Origin: Prosthecobacter sp.
GTDB taxonomy: Bacteria; Verrucomicrobiota; Verrucomicrobiia; Verrucomicrobiales; Verrucomicrobiaceae
Length of the DNA: 48,353 nucleotides
Reading direction: 5' to 3'
Assembly: GCF_029946185.1 (NCBI RefSeq)
Contig: NZ_JAQSEA010000123.1
Span: 1 to 48,353, forward strand
Below the pieces are notes generated by a model. It saw only the letters and a list, made by a program, of their open reading frames with translations. It had not been told where the DNA came from and ran no database searches. Positions 17,436 to 24,307 of the stretch are shown here, piece after piece. Position 1 is the stretch's first letter. Every line of letters begins with the position of its first letter. The position numbers were made by a program, and so were the translations under genes.

Positions 17436-17813
17436 ATGAAACACCTGCTAATGATTTACGCCTTGCTGACGGCCGCCGCCTTGGCGCAGCAGCCGCACCC
17501 GGAGCCGCCGAAACCGCAGGCTGACCCCACCCAACCAGACGAGGCCTTGCAAAAGCTGCTCATGGCTTCGGTGCAAAACACAGCCTCCTTGATCAACGTA
17601 CCTTCCGTGCAAATGCGTGGCAAGATCATTCAAAGCAGCGGGCAAGGGCTTGTCATCATCGAGGTGAATAAACAGATCCTCGCCTTGAAGAAAGGTTCGA
17701 CGCTGAGTCTTTCAGGTCAGTACAGCCACCTCAGCCTCCAGCTCACGGAACTGACCTCCGAAAATGCCACTATCGAGGTGCTTCCCCTGAAACAAACCCT
17801 GCGCCTGCAATGA
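17436..17813 (+). CDS. small exported protein of the secretion operon
   Basis: About 125 residues: a signal peptide (MKHLLMIYALLTAAALAQ), a Pro-rich linker (HPEPPKPQADPTQPDEAL) and a small beta-rich domain (RGKIIQSSGQGLVIIEVNKQ, ILALKKGSTLSLSGQ). An ATG two codons earlier, at 17430, is equally possible. Its place between the GspF-like and secretin genes and its size suggest a periplasmic connector of GspC or PilP type, but no diagnostic motif is visible. It overlaps the secretin gene by four bases (ATGA), supporting translational coupling. It is probably real; the role is inferred from position only. Confidence 0.65.
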   Translation: MKHLLMIYALLTAAALAQQPHPEPPKPQADPTQPDEALQKLLMASVQNTASLINVPSVQMRGKIIQSSGQGLVIIEVNKQILALKKGSTLSLSGQYSHLSLQLTELTSENATIEVLPLKQTLRLQ

Positions 17814-19633
17814 AATCACTGCTCTTTCTCCTCATGTTTGCCGTCAGCGCGTCTGCCCAGATGACGCAGATGGAAGTGATCGATCTGCGTCAGGTGCCGC
17901 TGGCGGATGCAGCGCGCATCTTGTCGGAGGCCGGCGGCTTGAATGTCGTGGCCTCTGTTGAGGCAGGGAAGATGCCTGTCAGCCTCTATCTTGCCAATGT
18001 CACGCCCCGCGCTGCGGTGGAAGCCCTCTGCCGCTCGCACAATCTCTGGTTCAAGGATGACGAGCAGTCTGGCATCATTCGAATTCACACTCCCGAGGAG
18101 TACAAACGCGACCTTGGCAGCTTCCAGGAGGAAGTTACCGAGGTCTTCGACATGCGCTTTCCCAATGCTCAGTCCTTTGGCAATGCCATTCGCGACCTCT
18201 ACGGCAACCGCGTCCGCATCAGCCAGAACTTCCAGCAGCAGAACAACCAGGAGACTCAGGAGCTGCAGCAACGCTTTCAGCGGTTTGACATTGTCGATGG
18301 CCGCAGCCAGAACATCGTGGCCGGCAACAGCGGCGGCGGCGGCAATGGCAGCTCCAACAACAGCCAGACGGGCCAGAGCAATCGTAACGGCCTCTCAGGC
18401 TCTTCTCTCAACTCACTCTTCGGCTCGGGCTCGCAGAACAACCTCGGCAATCGTGGGCAGAACCAGCAGAGCCTCCAGCCCCAGCGCGTCGAAGGTCTCA
18501 CCGCCGAGGAAATCCAGTCTTTGCAGCTCAGTGCCGCTGAGGAAGGAGCCGCCGCTGTGCAGCGCATGCTTGATGACCGCGTGGACATCTTCGTCACCGT
18601 CATTCAGCGGCTGAACAAGGTCATCGTCCGCACCAGCGACAGCCGCGCGATGCAGCAGATCAAAACGCTGGTCAAAAACGTGGACGTGCCCACACCCACC
18701 GTACTGCTTGAGGTGAAGATTCTTCGCGTGAGCCTGAATCAAGGCTTCACCAGCGCCGTGGATTATCTCTTCGACAACGGCCGTTTCCAAGCAGGCTTTG
18801 GAGCGAATCCTGTTCAACCAGGCAATCTCAGCTTCCACTTTGCCAGCGGCAACTTCAACGCCCGCATCCAGGTGTTGGAGCAGAAAGGTCAGGTGCGTGT
18901 CGTGTCCACACCCACGCTCCTCATTGCCAACAATGAGGTCAGCCGTCTCTTCATCGGGGAGGAGCGACCGCTCAATCGCAGCTTCAACGGCGGAACAATC
19001 GTGACCGGAGGGGTGAACAACGCAGTGGCCACTGGCAGCACCGACATCGAGTTTCGCCCCGTGGGTACGACGCTGCTCATCACGCCCAATATCAACGCTG
19101 ACAAGACCGTCACCCTGCGCCTCTTGCAGGAGAACTCCAACATCAACGTCAACGGTGCCACCGTGCTGGTCCCCAGCAACAACGGCTTCACTCCCCAGAC
19201 CATCGACACCGTACAATCCCGCACCGTCAGCGGCACCGTCGTGGCAAGAGATCGGGTGCCCGTAGTCATCGGCGGCCTCATTGACTCCAACTTCAATGAT
19301 ACCCGGGCGCAAGTCCCTCTGCTGGGCAAGATCCCTGTGATTGGCTTCCTTTTTGGCAACCGTCAGAAAACCAAGGCTCGTGAGGAACTTGTCCTTCTAA
19401 TCCGTCCGCATCTGGTCGATCCAACGGAAGGCGGAGCCATTGCCAGCAAAGAGTTTCTGGATACCAACAACATCAACGCACTCCAATCCATCGCGACAGA
19501 AAATGCAGTCAACGACAGCTTGGAGAAAAGCTTGCCGCCGCCCGTTCCCTCGCAAGTAGAACCCGCCTCCAAAAATCCGCAAGGGCAGCCAAGAAAACGA
19601 ACGCTGATGGACATTTTCAGAGGCCGTCATTGA
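17810..19633 (+). CDS. GspD/PilQ-type secretin
   Basis: The 607-residue outer-membrane channel protein has a signal peptide (cut near SASA-Q, residue 16) and an N0-like domain (IDLRQVPLADAARILSEAGG). It then has an N-domain interrupted by a Gln/Asn/Ser/Gly-rich low-complexity linker (about residues 140-230), another N-domain (LNKVIVRTSDSRAMQQIKTL) and the secretin barrel. Typical C-terminal motifs are GTTLLITPNINADKTVTLRL, PVVIGGLIDSNFND and VPLLGKIPVIGFLFG, then EELVLLIRPHLV. A ~40-residue tail rich in Pro and basic residues follows. It would form the exit pore for the pseudopilus operon that it closes. Family assignment is secure; whether the machine secretes proteins or extrudes a fibre cannot be read from the sequence. 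Confidence 0.94.
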   Translation: MKSLLFLLMFAVSASAQMTQMEVIDLRQVPLADAARILSEAGGLNVVASVEAGKMPVSLYLANVTPRAAVEALCRSHNLWFKDDEQSGIIRIHTPEEYKRDLGSFQEEVTEVFDMRFPNAQSFGNAIRDLYGNRVRISQNFQQQNNQETQELQQRFQRFDIVDGRSQNIVAGNSGGGGNGSSNNSQTGQSNRNGLSGSSLNSLFGSGSQNNLGNRGQNQQSLQPQRVEGLTAEEIQSLQLSAAEEGAAAVQRMLDDRVDIFVTVIQRLNKVIVRTSDSRAMQQIKTLVKNVDVPTPTVLLEVKILRVSLNQGFTSAVDYLFDNGRFQAGFGANPVQPGNLSFHFASGNFNARIQVLEQKGQVRVVSTPTLLIANNEVSRLFIGEERPLNRSFNGGTIVTGGVNNAVATGSTDIEFRPVGTTLLITPNINADKTVTLRLLQENSNINVNGATVLVPSNNGFTPQTIDTVQSRTVSGTVVARDRVPVVIGGLIDSNFNDTRAQVPLLGKIPVIGFLFGNRQKTKAREELVLLIRPHLVDPTEGGAIASKEFLDTNNINALQSIATENAVNDSLEKSLPPPVPSQVEPASKNPQGQPRKRTLMDIFRGRH

Positions 19634-19658
19634 TGGGCGCACGGGCTTATAGCGTCTT

Positions 19659-19814
19659 ATGATTCCGCTTGTTTTAATAACCGGCTTTCTTGGCAGCGGT
19701 AAGACCACACTCGTGCGCCAGCTTGCCACGCTACTCGAAGCCAGCGGCGTCGAACGGCACTACATCCTCAATGATTAGGGTGGTTCGAGCATCGATGCTG
19801 AGACTCAGCGCTGA
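19659..19814 (+). pseudogene. truncated COG0523 (CobW-type) GTPase relic
   Basis: From the ATG at 19659 the frame reads MIPLVLITGFLGSGKTTLVR, a perfect COG0523 start with Walker A, and continues to YILND. There a TAG at 19776-19778 interrupts, where family members have NDF or NDY. The frame past the stop still fits the family (GGSSIDAETQR) before a second stop at 19812. Nothing of the CxCC motif or C-terminal domain remains. It is a decayed fragment, the second COG0523 sequence in the window after the gene at 5241. It starts 26 bases after the secretin stop. Confidence 0.75.
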
Positions 19815-20055
19815 GGTGGACACCATCCTTTGGCCAGGATTGCGTAAAGTGAAGCTATGATGCTCACGGGGTGTGCTGCTTGAGATCCTTCGGTGAGCTT
19901 GTCTCGATAATGAACGAGCATAGTCCCAAGCTGGAACCAAAGCAGACTGTCAATTTCCACCCTAATGTGAGCCGAATAGCTTATTGTGAGGCGGACGAAC
20001 GATAAACTCAAAAAAGTGTCCGAGAAATGTCCGGGTTGAACTTCAATCCGACAAC
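19815..20055. other. AT-richer non-coding stretch
   Basis: About 240 bases between the COG0523 relic and the tRNA-Arg terminator show no convincing gene on either strand. Base composition is lower in GC than the flanks, which together with the neighbouring relic suggests decayed foreign DNA. I could not identify transposase remnants or terminal repeats. Confidence 0.4.
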
Positions 20056-20085
20056 AAAAAAAAATATAACTCATTAATAATGAGT
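20056..20085 (-). terminator. rho-independent terminator of tRNA-Arg
   Basis: On the minus strand the stem ACTCATTA/TAATGAGT (20069-20076 with 20078-20085) starts at the final A of the tRNA CCA end. It is followed by TATA and nine T residues. Perfect stem plus T-run make this a standard intrinsic terminator. Confidence 0.85.
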
Positions 20086-20161
20086 GGCGCACCCGTCAGG
20101 ATTCGAACCTGAAACCTTCTGATCCGTAGTCAGATGCTCTAATCCGTTGAGCTACGGGTGC
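20085..20161 (-). tRNA. tRNA-Arg (anticodon ACG)
   Basis: The 77-base minus-strand gene folds as a cloverleaf. The acceptor stem pairs GCACCCG with CGGGTGC, and the T-arm contains GGTTCGAATCC. The anticodon stem TCTGA/TCAGA closes the loop CTACGGA, giving anticodon ACG, which reads CGU and, after inosine modification, CGC and CGA. The 3' CCA is encoded. It has its own promoter (20205-20232) and terminator. Confidence 0.97.
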
Positions 20162-20204
20162 GTTGAAACTTTCTGTCCCGTTGTGTTTGAAACAGCGGGC
20201 AACG

Positions 20205-20232
20205 AGAATAGACCAGTGCGTTGTTTTGTCAA
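20205..20232 (-). promoter_or_regulatory. sigma70-type promoter of tRNA-Arg
   Basis: On the minus strand a perfect -35 TTGACA (20232-20227) and -10 TATTCT (20210-20205) are separated by 16 bases. The tRNA starts about 43 bases further on. It lies in the space between the end of gatA and the tRNA. Confidence 0.7.
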
Positions 20233-20270
20233 ACTCTGTGGAGAGATTTTCTTCACTTTTTGCAAACTCA

Positions 20271-21692
20271 TCAGCGCGACTGCTCGTACGCATGCGCGAC
20301 ACGCAGCACGGTGGCTTCATCCAGCGCTTTGCCCACGATTTGCAGACCGACAGGAAGCGCCTTGCCTTCCACCTCCACAGTGCCGCACGGCAGACTGATG
20401 CCGGGCAGTCCGGCCAGATTGACGGGAATGGTGAACACGTCTTCCAGATAAGCCGCCAGCGGGTTGTCTTTGAGCTCGCCCAGCTTGTGCGCAGGCGTGG
20501 GGCTGGTGGGGGAAAGGATCACATCCACCTTCTTGAAGGCCTCGGTGAAGTCGTTGCGGATCAGCGTACGCGCCTTCTGCGCACGAATGTAATACGCGTC
20601 ATAGTAGCCGGAGCTGAGCATGTAGGTGCCCAGCAGGATGCGCCGCTTCACCTCGGGGCCGAAACCTTCCGAGCGGGACTTGGTGTACTGCTCCAGCAAA
20701 TCCCCTGCACTGCTGCTGCGGTGGCCGTAACGCACACCATCAAAGCGGGCGAGATTGGCCGATGCTTCGGCGGGAGCGAGCACATAGTACGTGGCGACGC
20801 CAAGCTCGGTGTGCGGCAGACTGATTTCTTCAATGATCGCTCCCAAAGACTCCAGCTGGCGGATGGCGGCCTGCACACTGGCGGACACTCCGGGATGGAT
20901 GCCATCGATGTAATACTCTTTGGGCAGGCCAATGCGCAGGCCCTTGATGTCGCGGCCAAGGGCTGCGGTGAAATCGGGAACTTCGACATTCAGGGAGGTC
21001 GAGTCGTGGGCGTCGTAACCACAGAGGTGATTCAGCAGCAGCGCGGAATCCTCCACTGTTTTGGTCAGCGGGCCGATCTGGTCAAGCGAAGAGGCAAAGG
21101 CCACGAGTCCATAGCGGGATACTCGGCCATAGGTGGGTTTGATGCCCACGCAGCCGCACAGCGCTGCGGGCTGGCGGATGGAGCCGCCGGTGTCCGAACC
21201 CAAAGCCGCAACGGCAAGATCCCCCGCCACCGCCGCCGCACTGCCGCCGCTGGAACCGCCCGGAACGCGGGAGAGATCGCGCGGATTGCGCGTGATGCCG
21301 AGGGCAGAGTTCTCCGTGCTGGAGCCCATGGCAAATTCATCCATGTTCAGCCGGCCAAACGGGATGGCACCGCCGGCACGCAGCTTCTGGATGGCGCCTG
21401 CGTCGTAGGGCGCGGTGTAGTTTTCAGCCAGGATGCGCGAGCCGCAGGTGCAGGGCTGGCCGGTCACGTTCATGTTGTCCTTCACCGCGATGGGGATGCC
21501 GCCCAGCGGTTTGGTGATATCGGCGCGGTCGGCTTCCGCGAGTGCGGCTTCGACGTCCCAGGACAGATAGGCACCGATCTCCGCATTGCCTGCTTCGATG
21601 GATTTGGCGACATCCAAAACGATGTCTCTTGGCGTGATTTCACCCGCAGTGAGGCCTTTGCGCAAGGCTGCGATGGTGGAGGAGGCGAGCAT
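20271..21692 (-). CDS. gatA: Asp-tRNA(Asn)/Glu-tRNA(Gln) amidotransferase subunit A
   Basis: GatA is the glutaminase subunit of GatCAB, releasing ammonia used to amidate Glu-tRNA(Gln) or Asp-tRNA(Asn). The 473-residue protein has the amidase-signature fold with the Ser-cisSer-Lys triad visible: Lys71 in IPIAVKDNM, Ser147 in VPGGSSGGSA and Ser171 in GSDTGGSIRQPA. Length is normal. It lies 41 bases downstream of gatC in the same orientation, so the two are cotranscribed; gatB is not in this window. The opposite strand also has a long open frame across this gene, which is a shadow. Confidence 0.98.
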   Translation of the reverse strand: MLASSTIAALRKGLTAGEITPRDIVLDVAKSIEAGNAEIGAYLSWDVEAALAEADRADITKPLGGIPIAVKDNMNVTGQPCTCGSRILAENYTAPYDAGAIQKLRAGGAIPFGRLNMDEFAMGSSTENSALGITRNPRDLSRVPGGSSGGSAAAVAGDLAVAALGSDTGGSIRQPAALCGCVGIKPTYGRVSRYGLVAFASSLDQIGPLTKTVEDSALLLNHLCGYDAHDSTSLNVEVPDFTAALGRDIKGLRIGLPKEYYIDGIHPGVSASVQAAIRQLESLGAIIEEISLPHTELGVATYYVLAPAEASANLARFDGVRYGHRSSSAGDLLEQYTKSRSEGFGPEVKRRILLGTYMLSSGYYDAYYIRAQKARTLIRNDFTEAFKKVDVILSPTSPTPAHKLGELKDNPLAAYLEDVFTIPVNLAGLPGISLPCGTVEVEGKALPVGLQIVGKALDEATVLRVAHAYEQSR

Positions 21693-21733
21693 AGGAAAGA
21701 GAAAGAGCGGGAAGCAGTGCGGCGGTTGGACGG

Positions 21734-22024
21734 TTACTCGATCACCTTGGGGATCTGGATCTGGTCGGCGAAACGTTTCGGCGCGTTGGACAGCGCCTGC
21801 TCCTGCGTGAAGCCCGGGCGGGGTTCATCCGCCCGCAGCACATCATAGACGGGCATGGCGTGGGCCGTCGGCTCCACTCCATCCAGATTGTACCGCGTCA
21901 GTGTGTCGATGTAGGTCAGAATACCATTCAACTGGGACTCGTAGCGCGTCGCTTCTTCGTCGGTAAGCGTAAGCCGGGCCAGCTTGGCCACATGGTGGAT
22001 GTCTATCTGATGAGCTTCAGGCAT
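21734..22024 (-). CDS. gatC: Asp-tRNA(Asn)/Glu-tRNA(Gln) amidotransferase subunit C
   Basis: The 96-residue protein has the GatC pattern IDIHHVAKLARLTLTDEEAT then LNGILTYIDTL, followed by VEPTAHAMPVYDVLRADEPR. GatC wraps around GatA and GatB and stabilises the complex. The ATG at 22024 (MPEAHQIDIHHV) gives the normal family length; an upstream in-frame extension overlaps the preceding terminator and is unlikely. It is the first gene of a gatC-gatA unit. Confidence 0.96.
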   Translation of the reverse strand: MPEAHQIDIHHVAKLARLTLTDEEATRYESQLNGILTYIDTLTRYNLDGVEPTAHAMPVYDVLRADEPRPGFTQEQALSNAPKRFADQIQIPKVIE

Positions 22025-22063
22025 GAGGAAACAGTCCTTTCTTGCCAGCGGGACAGATGCTTT

Positions 22064-22101
22064 GCAAACAAAAGGCACAGACTGTTTGCAGTCTGTGCCT
22101 T
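22064..22101 (-). terminator. strong intrinsic terminator after the TIGR04073 gene
   Basis: A perfect 13-base stem (AAGGCACAGACTG at 22072-22084 pairing with 22089-22101) with a 4-base loop is followed on the minus strand by TTGTTTGC, giving a T-rich tail. It lies between the TIGR04073 gene and gatC, so it separates their transcription. Confidence 0.85.
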
Positions 22102-22122
22102 GAAAAACTCGCCTGTTGGCTG

Positions 22123-22542
22123 TTACCAGCCCTGGGAAGAGGAATACGGAATCTCTGAGCGGAAGCCCACTTCAGGAGCGAACTCGGTGTAGCCCCACCA
22201 AGTGTCCACATTTTCCTTGTGGTGATAAGGTGGGCGGTAGGTGCGCTTCCAGCTCGGGATTGGGAAGGTGGCAATCTCATAGAGACCGTAGCCAGCTCTC
22301 ACCAGAGTGCGCTTGGTTCCTTCGACAAGAAAGTCAGAGGCTGCGGCGATGGAACCGTCAGACTCGTTGGTTTTGCGCCAGACAGCCGGGTATTCAAACC
22401 AGCCAAACATGATGTTGCCGATACCGCGGCTGAGTTTCCGGCTCCACGTAAAGTGGTGTCCGGCAGGAGACTGGATGTCACCATAAGCGATGCTTGAGAG
22501 GGCGCAGAGGGTGATGGCTAGGAATAGAAAACGATTTTTCAT
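22123..22542 (-). CDS. exosortase system-associated protein, TIGR04073 family
   Basis: The 139-residue exported protein has a signal peptide (MKNRFLFLAITLCALSSIAYG). Its domain carries the family pattern: RKLSRGIGNIMFGWFEYPAV, GTKRTLVRAGYGLYEIATFP and a YRPPYHHKE segment. TIGR04073 proteins occur in Verrucomicrobia and Lentisphaerae genomes that carry exosortase/PEP-CTERM systems; their function is unknown. No exosortase or PEP-CTERM protein is visible nearby, so it appears as an orphan copy. A strong terminator follows. The family match is from memory of its pattern and fairly confident. Confidence 0.8.
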   Translation of the reverse strand: MKNRFLFLAITLCALSSIAYGDIQSPAGHHFTWSRKLSRGIGNIMFGWFEYPAVWRKTNESDGSIAAASDFLVEGTKRTLVRAGYGLYEIATFPIPSWKRTYRPPYHHKENVDTWWGYTEFAPEVGFRSEIPYSSSQGW

Positions 22543-22816
22543 GTGGCTTAATGATGATTAACAAAATTTGCGCGTCTTTGGCAACCATTAAGTTACGCTT
22601 TTTTACATTGTTCGTTTCCGCCTCGTCACGGGTACGCAGCGTTCTCCCCACACCACGCTAAATGAGAGTCAACGCAGCCCTGTTCTTGGTTGCCGGCTGC
22701 GGATTGCAGCAGCGGGGCGGACAGGAGGAAGATCACCCACGTACAGCAGTGCGCCAGATCATGCTCCAGTCATAAAGCGGCCTTCGCAGTATTATATACC
22801 GGTGTGAAACTCAGAC

Positions 22817-23035
22817 TCACTGCCGGTTCCGCATGCCGCGCCACTCGGCACGATGATTTTGCGCCCAGTCATTGAGGGCGTACTCGAACCCGACGTCATG
22901 GCCTTCCCGCTCGCTGGCGAGCCACTTCAGCCTTTGAATTTCCTCCTGCTCAGCAAGGAATTCGCCATAGGGAGTTCCAGCTTGTGCGGTGATGGAGGGG
23001 CTGTTCATCTGCCACAGATCCATGAGTTCACCCAA
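22817..23035 (-). CDS. small protein with a DUF4032-like C-terminal pattern
   Basis: The 72-residue protein is acidic in its first half and ends with a motif common in short bacterial proteins (IQRLKWLASEREGHDVGFEY then ALNDWAQNHRAEWRG). The pattern K-W-x-x-S-E-x-x-G-x-D-x-G-x-x-x-A-x-x-x-W-x-x-x-H-R is one I associate with DUF4032-type or uncharacterised proteins; its function is unknown. There is no membrane segment. The gene stands alone between a 274-base spacer with nothing recognisable and the tRNA-Thr promoter. It is plausibly a true small gene because the C-terminal motif is conserved. Confidence 0.6.
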   Translation of the reverse strand: MGELMDLWQMNSPSITAQAGTPYGEFLAEQEEIQRLKWLASEREGHDVGFEYALNDWAQNHRAEWRGMRNRQ

Positions 23036-23120
23036 GATTCAAGCACGAGCTGCCGGGAGCTTGGAGCTTTCCAAAACCGCCCCTGAGCTAAGGATTTTTT
23101 CGACCTGTCAAAGAAAGGAA

Positions 23121-23150
23121 ATGACAAGATCTGAGCACACCTTATATAAT
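23121..23150 (+). promoter_or_regulatory. sigma70-type promoter of tRNA-Thr
   Basis: ATGACA (23121-23126, one mismatch to TTGACA), an 18-base spacer and a perfect TATAAT (23145-23150) precede tRNA-Thr. A small palindrome (GTGACT-TAA-AGTCAC, 23153-23167) lies between the -10 and the tRNA and would be in the 5' leader. Confidence 0.75.
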
Positions 23151-23175
23151 CAGTGACTTAAAGTCACACGTTCAC

Positions 23176-23250
23176 GCCGAAGTAGCTCAGTGGTAGAGCA
23201 TCGCATTCGTAATGCGAGGGTCGCGGGTTCAAATCCCGCCTTCGGCTCCA
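23176..23250 (+). tRNA. tRNA-Thr (anticodon CGT)
   Basis: The 75-base cloverleaf has acceptor GCCGAAG/CTTCGGC and T-arm GGGTTCAAATCCC. Anticodon stem TCGCA/TGCGA encloses loop TTCGTAA, so the anticodon is CGT, reading ACG. The CCA end is encoded. The next coding frame begins only about 8-17 bases after the CCA. Confidence 0.97.
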
Positions 23251-23257
23251 TCAACGC

Positions 23258-24304
23258 GTGTTTGCTATGACCCATCCGAGCATTGCTGACAATGATCCGC
23301 CACGCCGCAGCCGAGCCCGGCGGCGGGAGGCCATGATCAACGCCATTGCCACGATTCTCGGCTGCATGGCCTTGGTGGTCATGATCGCCACAGTCGTGCG
23401 GGTCGTCATGATCAAGCTCTGGGAGTCCGCCCGGGTCAATCCGGAGTACGCACAGTCAATGTATGAAAAGGATCAGGGGCAGCACTGGTCAGGCGATACC
23501 AAGGAGCATCCAGCCCTTCTGGGCAGTCCCTCAGAAGTCCACCCATCAACAGACGTCCCCAACCGTGAGATCCCAGCCTCTGGCGTTTCCCAGTCTAGTT
23601 CACTGAAACTCATGGCTGTCGGCACGCCAAGCCCCACTGCCATAGAAGACATCGAGAGTAAACGGCCCAAAATTGAACACGCTCTCCGGGGGTTTTATGA
23701 GGCCACCAGCTTGGACCAGCGGCTCGCTTTTGCCCGTGACCCCCAGCGCGTGCGCGCTTTGATGGAGAACTACGATCGCAGGCATCCGCAAGTGCCACTC
23801 GAGTGGAAAAATCTTGGCTGGATTCTGCCAGTGGAGGAGGAGGGTTACCGTTTCGGATATGCCCAGGCCGTCTTTACCAATGCCGAGCCTGTCAGCCTCA
23901 TCATCGAAGAACTGGTGGACGGCACCTTCCGGGTGGACTGGGAAAGCTCAGTGCGTTACGGCGAAATCGACTGGGAGGAATTCATCAAAACCCAGCCCTC
24001 AGCACCCACGCTCTTGCGAGTCATCGCCTCTAGGCCTCAGAACATACCACCAGAGGCCCCTCCCATGGGCAGCGACATGCTCGAAATCACGCATCCTGAC
24101 GATAATGACGTCGTCTATGCCTACTTTGATCGTAAAGATCCTAAATTTCAACCACTTCTCCAGCAACTGCAGAGCGGAAACTGGAAAGATGTCCCTCTAA
24201 CTTTACGACTTTGCTTTCCAGGCCCACCGGGCAGCGGCAAAAACGCACGGATCGCAGATGTCGAAGGCAAGGGATGGCTGATATTGCATGGAACCAGGAG
24301 CTAG
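23258..24304 (+). CDS. membrane-anchored protein of unknown function
   Basis: The protein has 348 residues from a GTG at 23258, or 345 from the ATG at 23267 (MTHPSIADND). A basic N-terminus (RRSRARRREA) precedes one membrane helix (about residues 27-50, INAIATILGCMALVVMIATV). Then comes a low-complexity spacer and a soluble domain (from ~residue 130) with many aromatic and acidic residues, such as GTFRVDWESSVRYGEIDWEE. I do not recognise the family. The start lies directly behind tRNA-Thr, so processing of the tRNA 3' end from a common transcript would leave an almost leaderless mRNA. The next gene follows after three bases. Confidence 0.7.
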   Translation: MFAMTHPSIADNDPPRRSRARRREAMINAIATILGCMALVVMIATVVRVVMIKLWESARVNPEYAQSMYEKDQGQHWSGDTKEHPALLGSPSEVHPSTDVPNREIPASGVSQSSSLKLMAVGTPSPTAIEDIESKRPKIEHALRGFYEATSLDQRLAFARDPQRVRALMENYDRRHPQVPLEWKNLGWILPVEEEGYRFGYAQAVFTNAEPVSLIIEELVDGTFRVDWESSVRYGEIDWEEFIKTQPSAPTLLRVIASRPQNIPPEAPPMGSDMLEITHPDDNDVVYAYFDRKDPKFQPLLQQLQSGNWKDVPLTLRLCFPGPPGSGKNARIADVEGKGWLILHGTRS

Positions 24305-24307
24305 ACT

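Noticed and set aside
19815-20055. Possible insertion-sequence remnant
   Set aside because: Composition is unusual, but no transposase similarity, terminal repeat or target duplication could be seen.
20163-21848. 561-codon plus-strand frame across gatA and gatC
   Set aside because: It runs exactly opposite a conserved gene pair and begins at the tRNA; high GC codon bias of gatA explains it.
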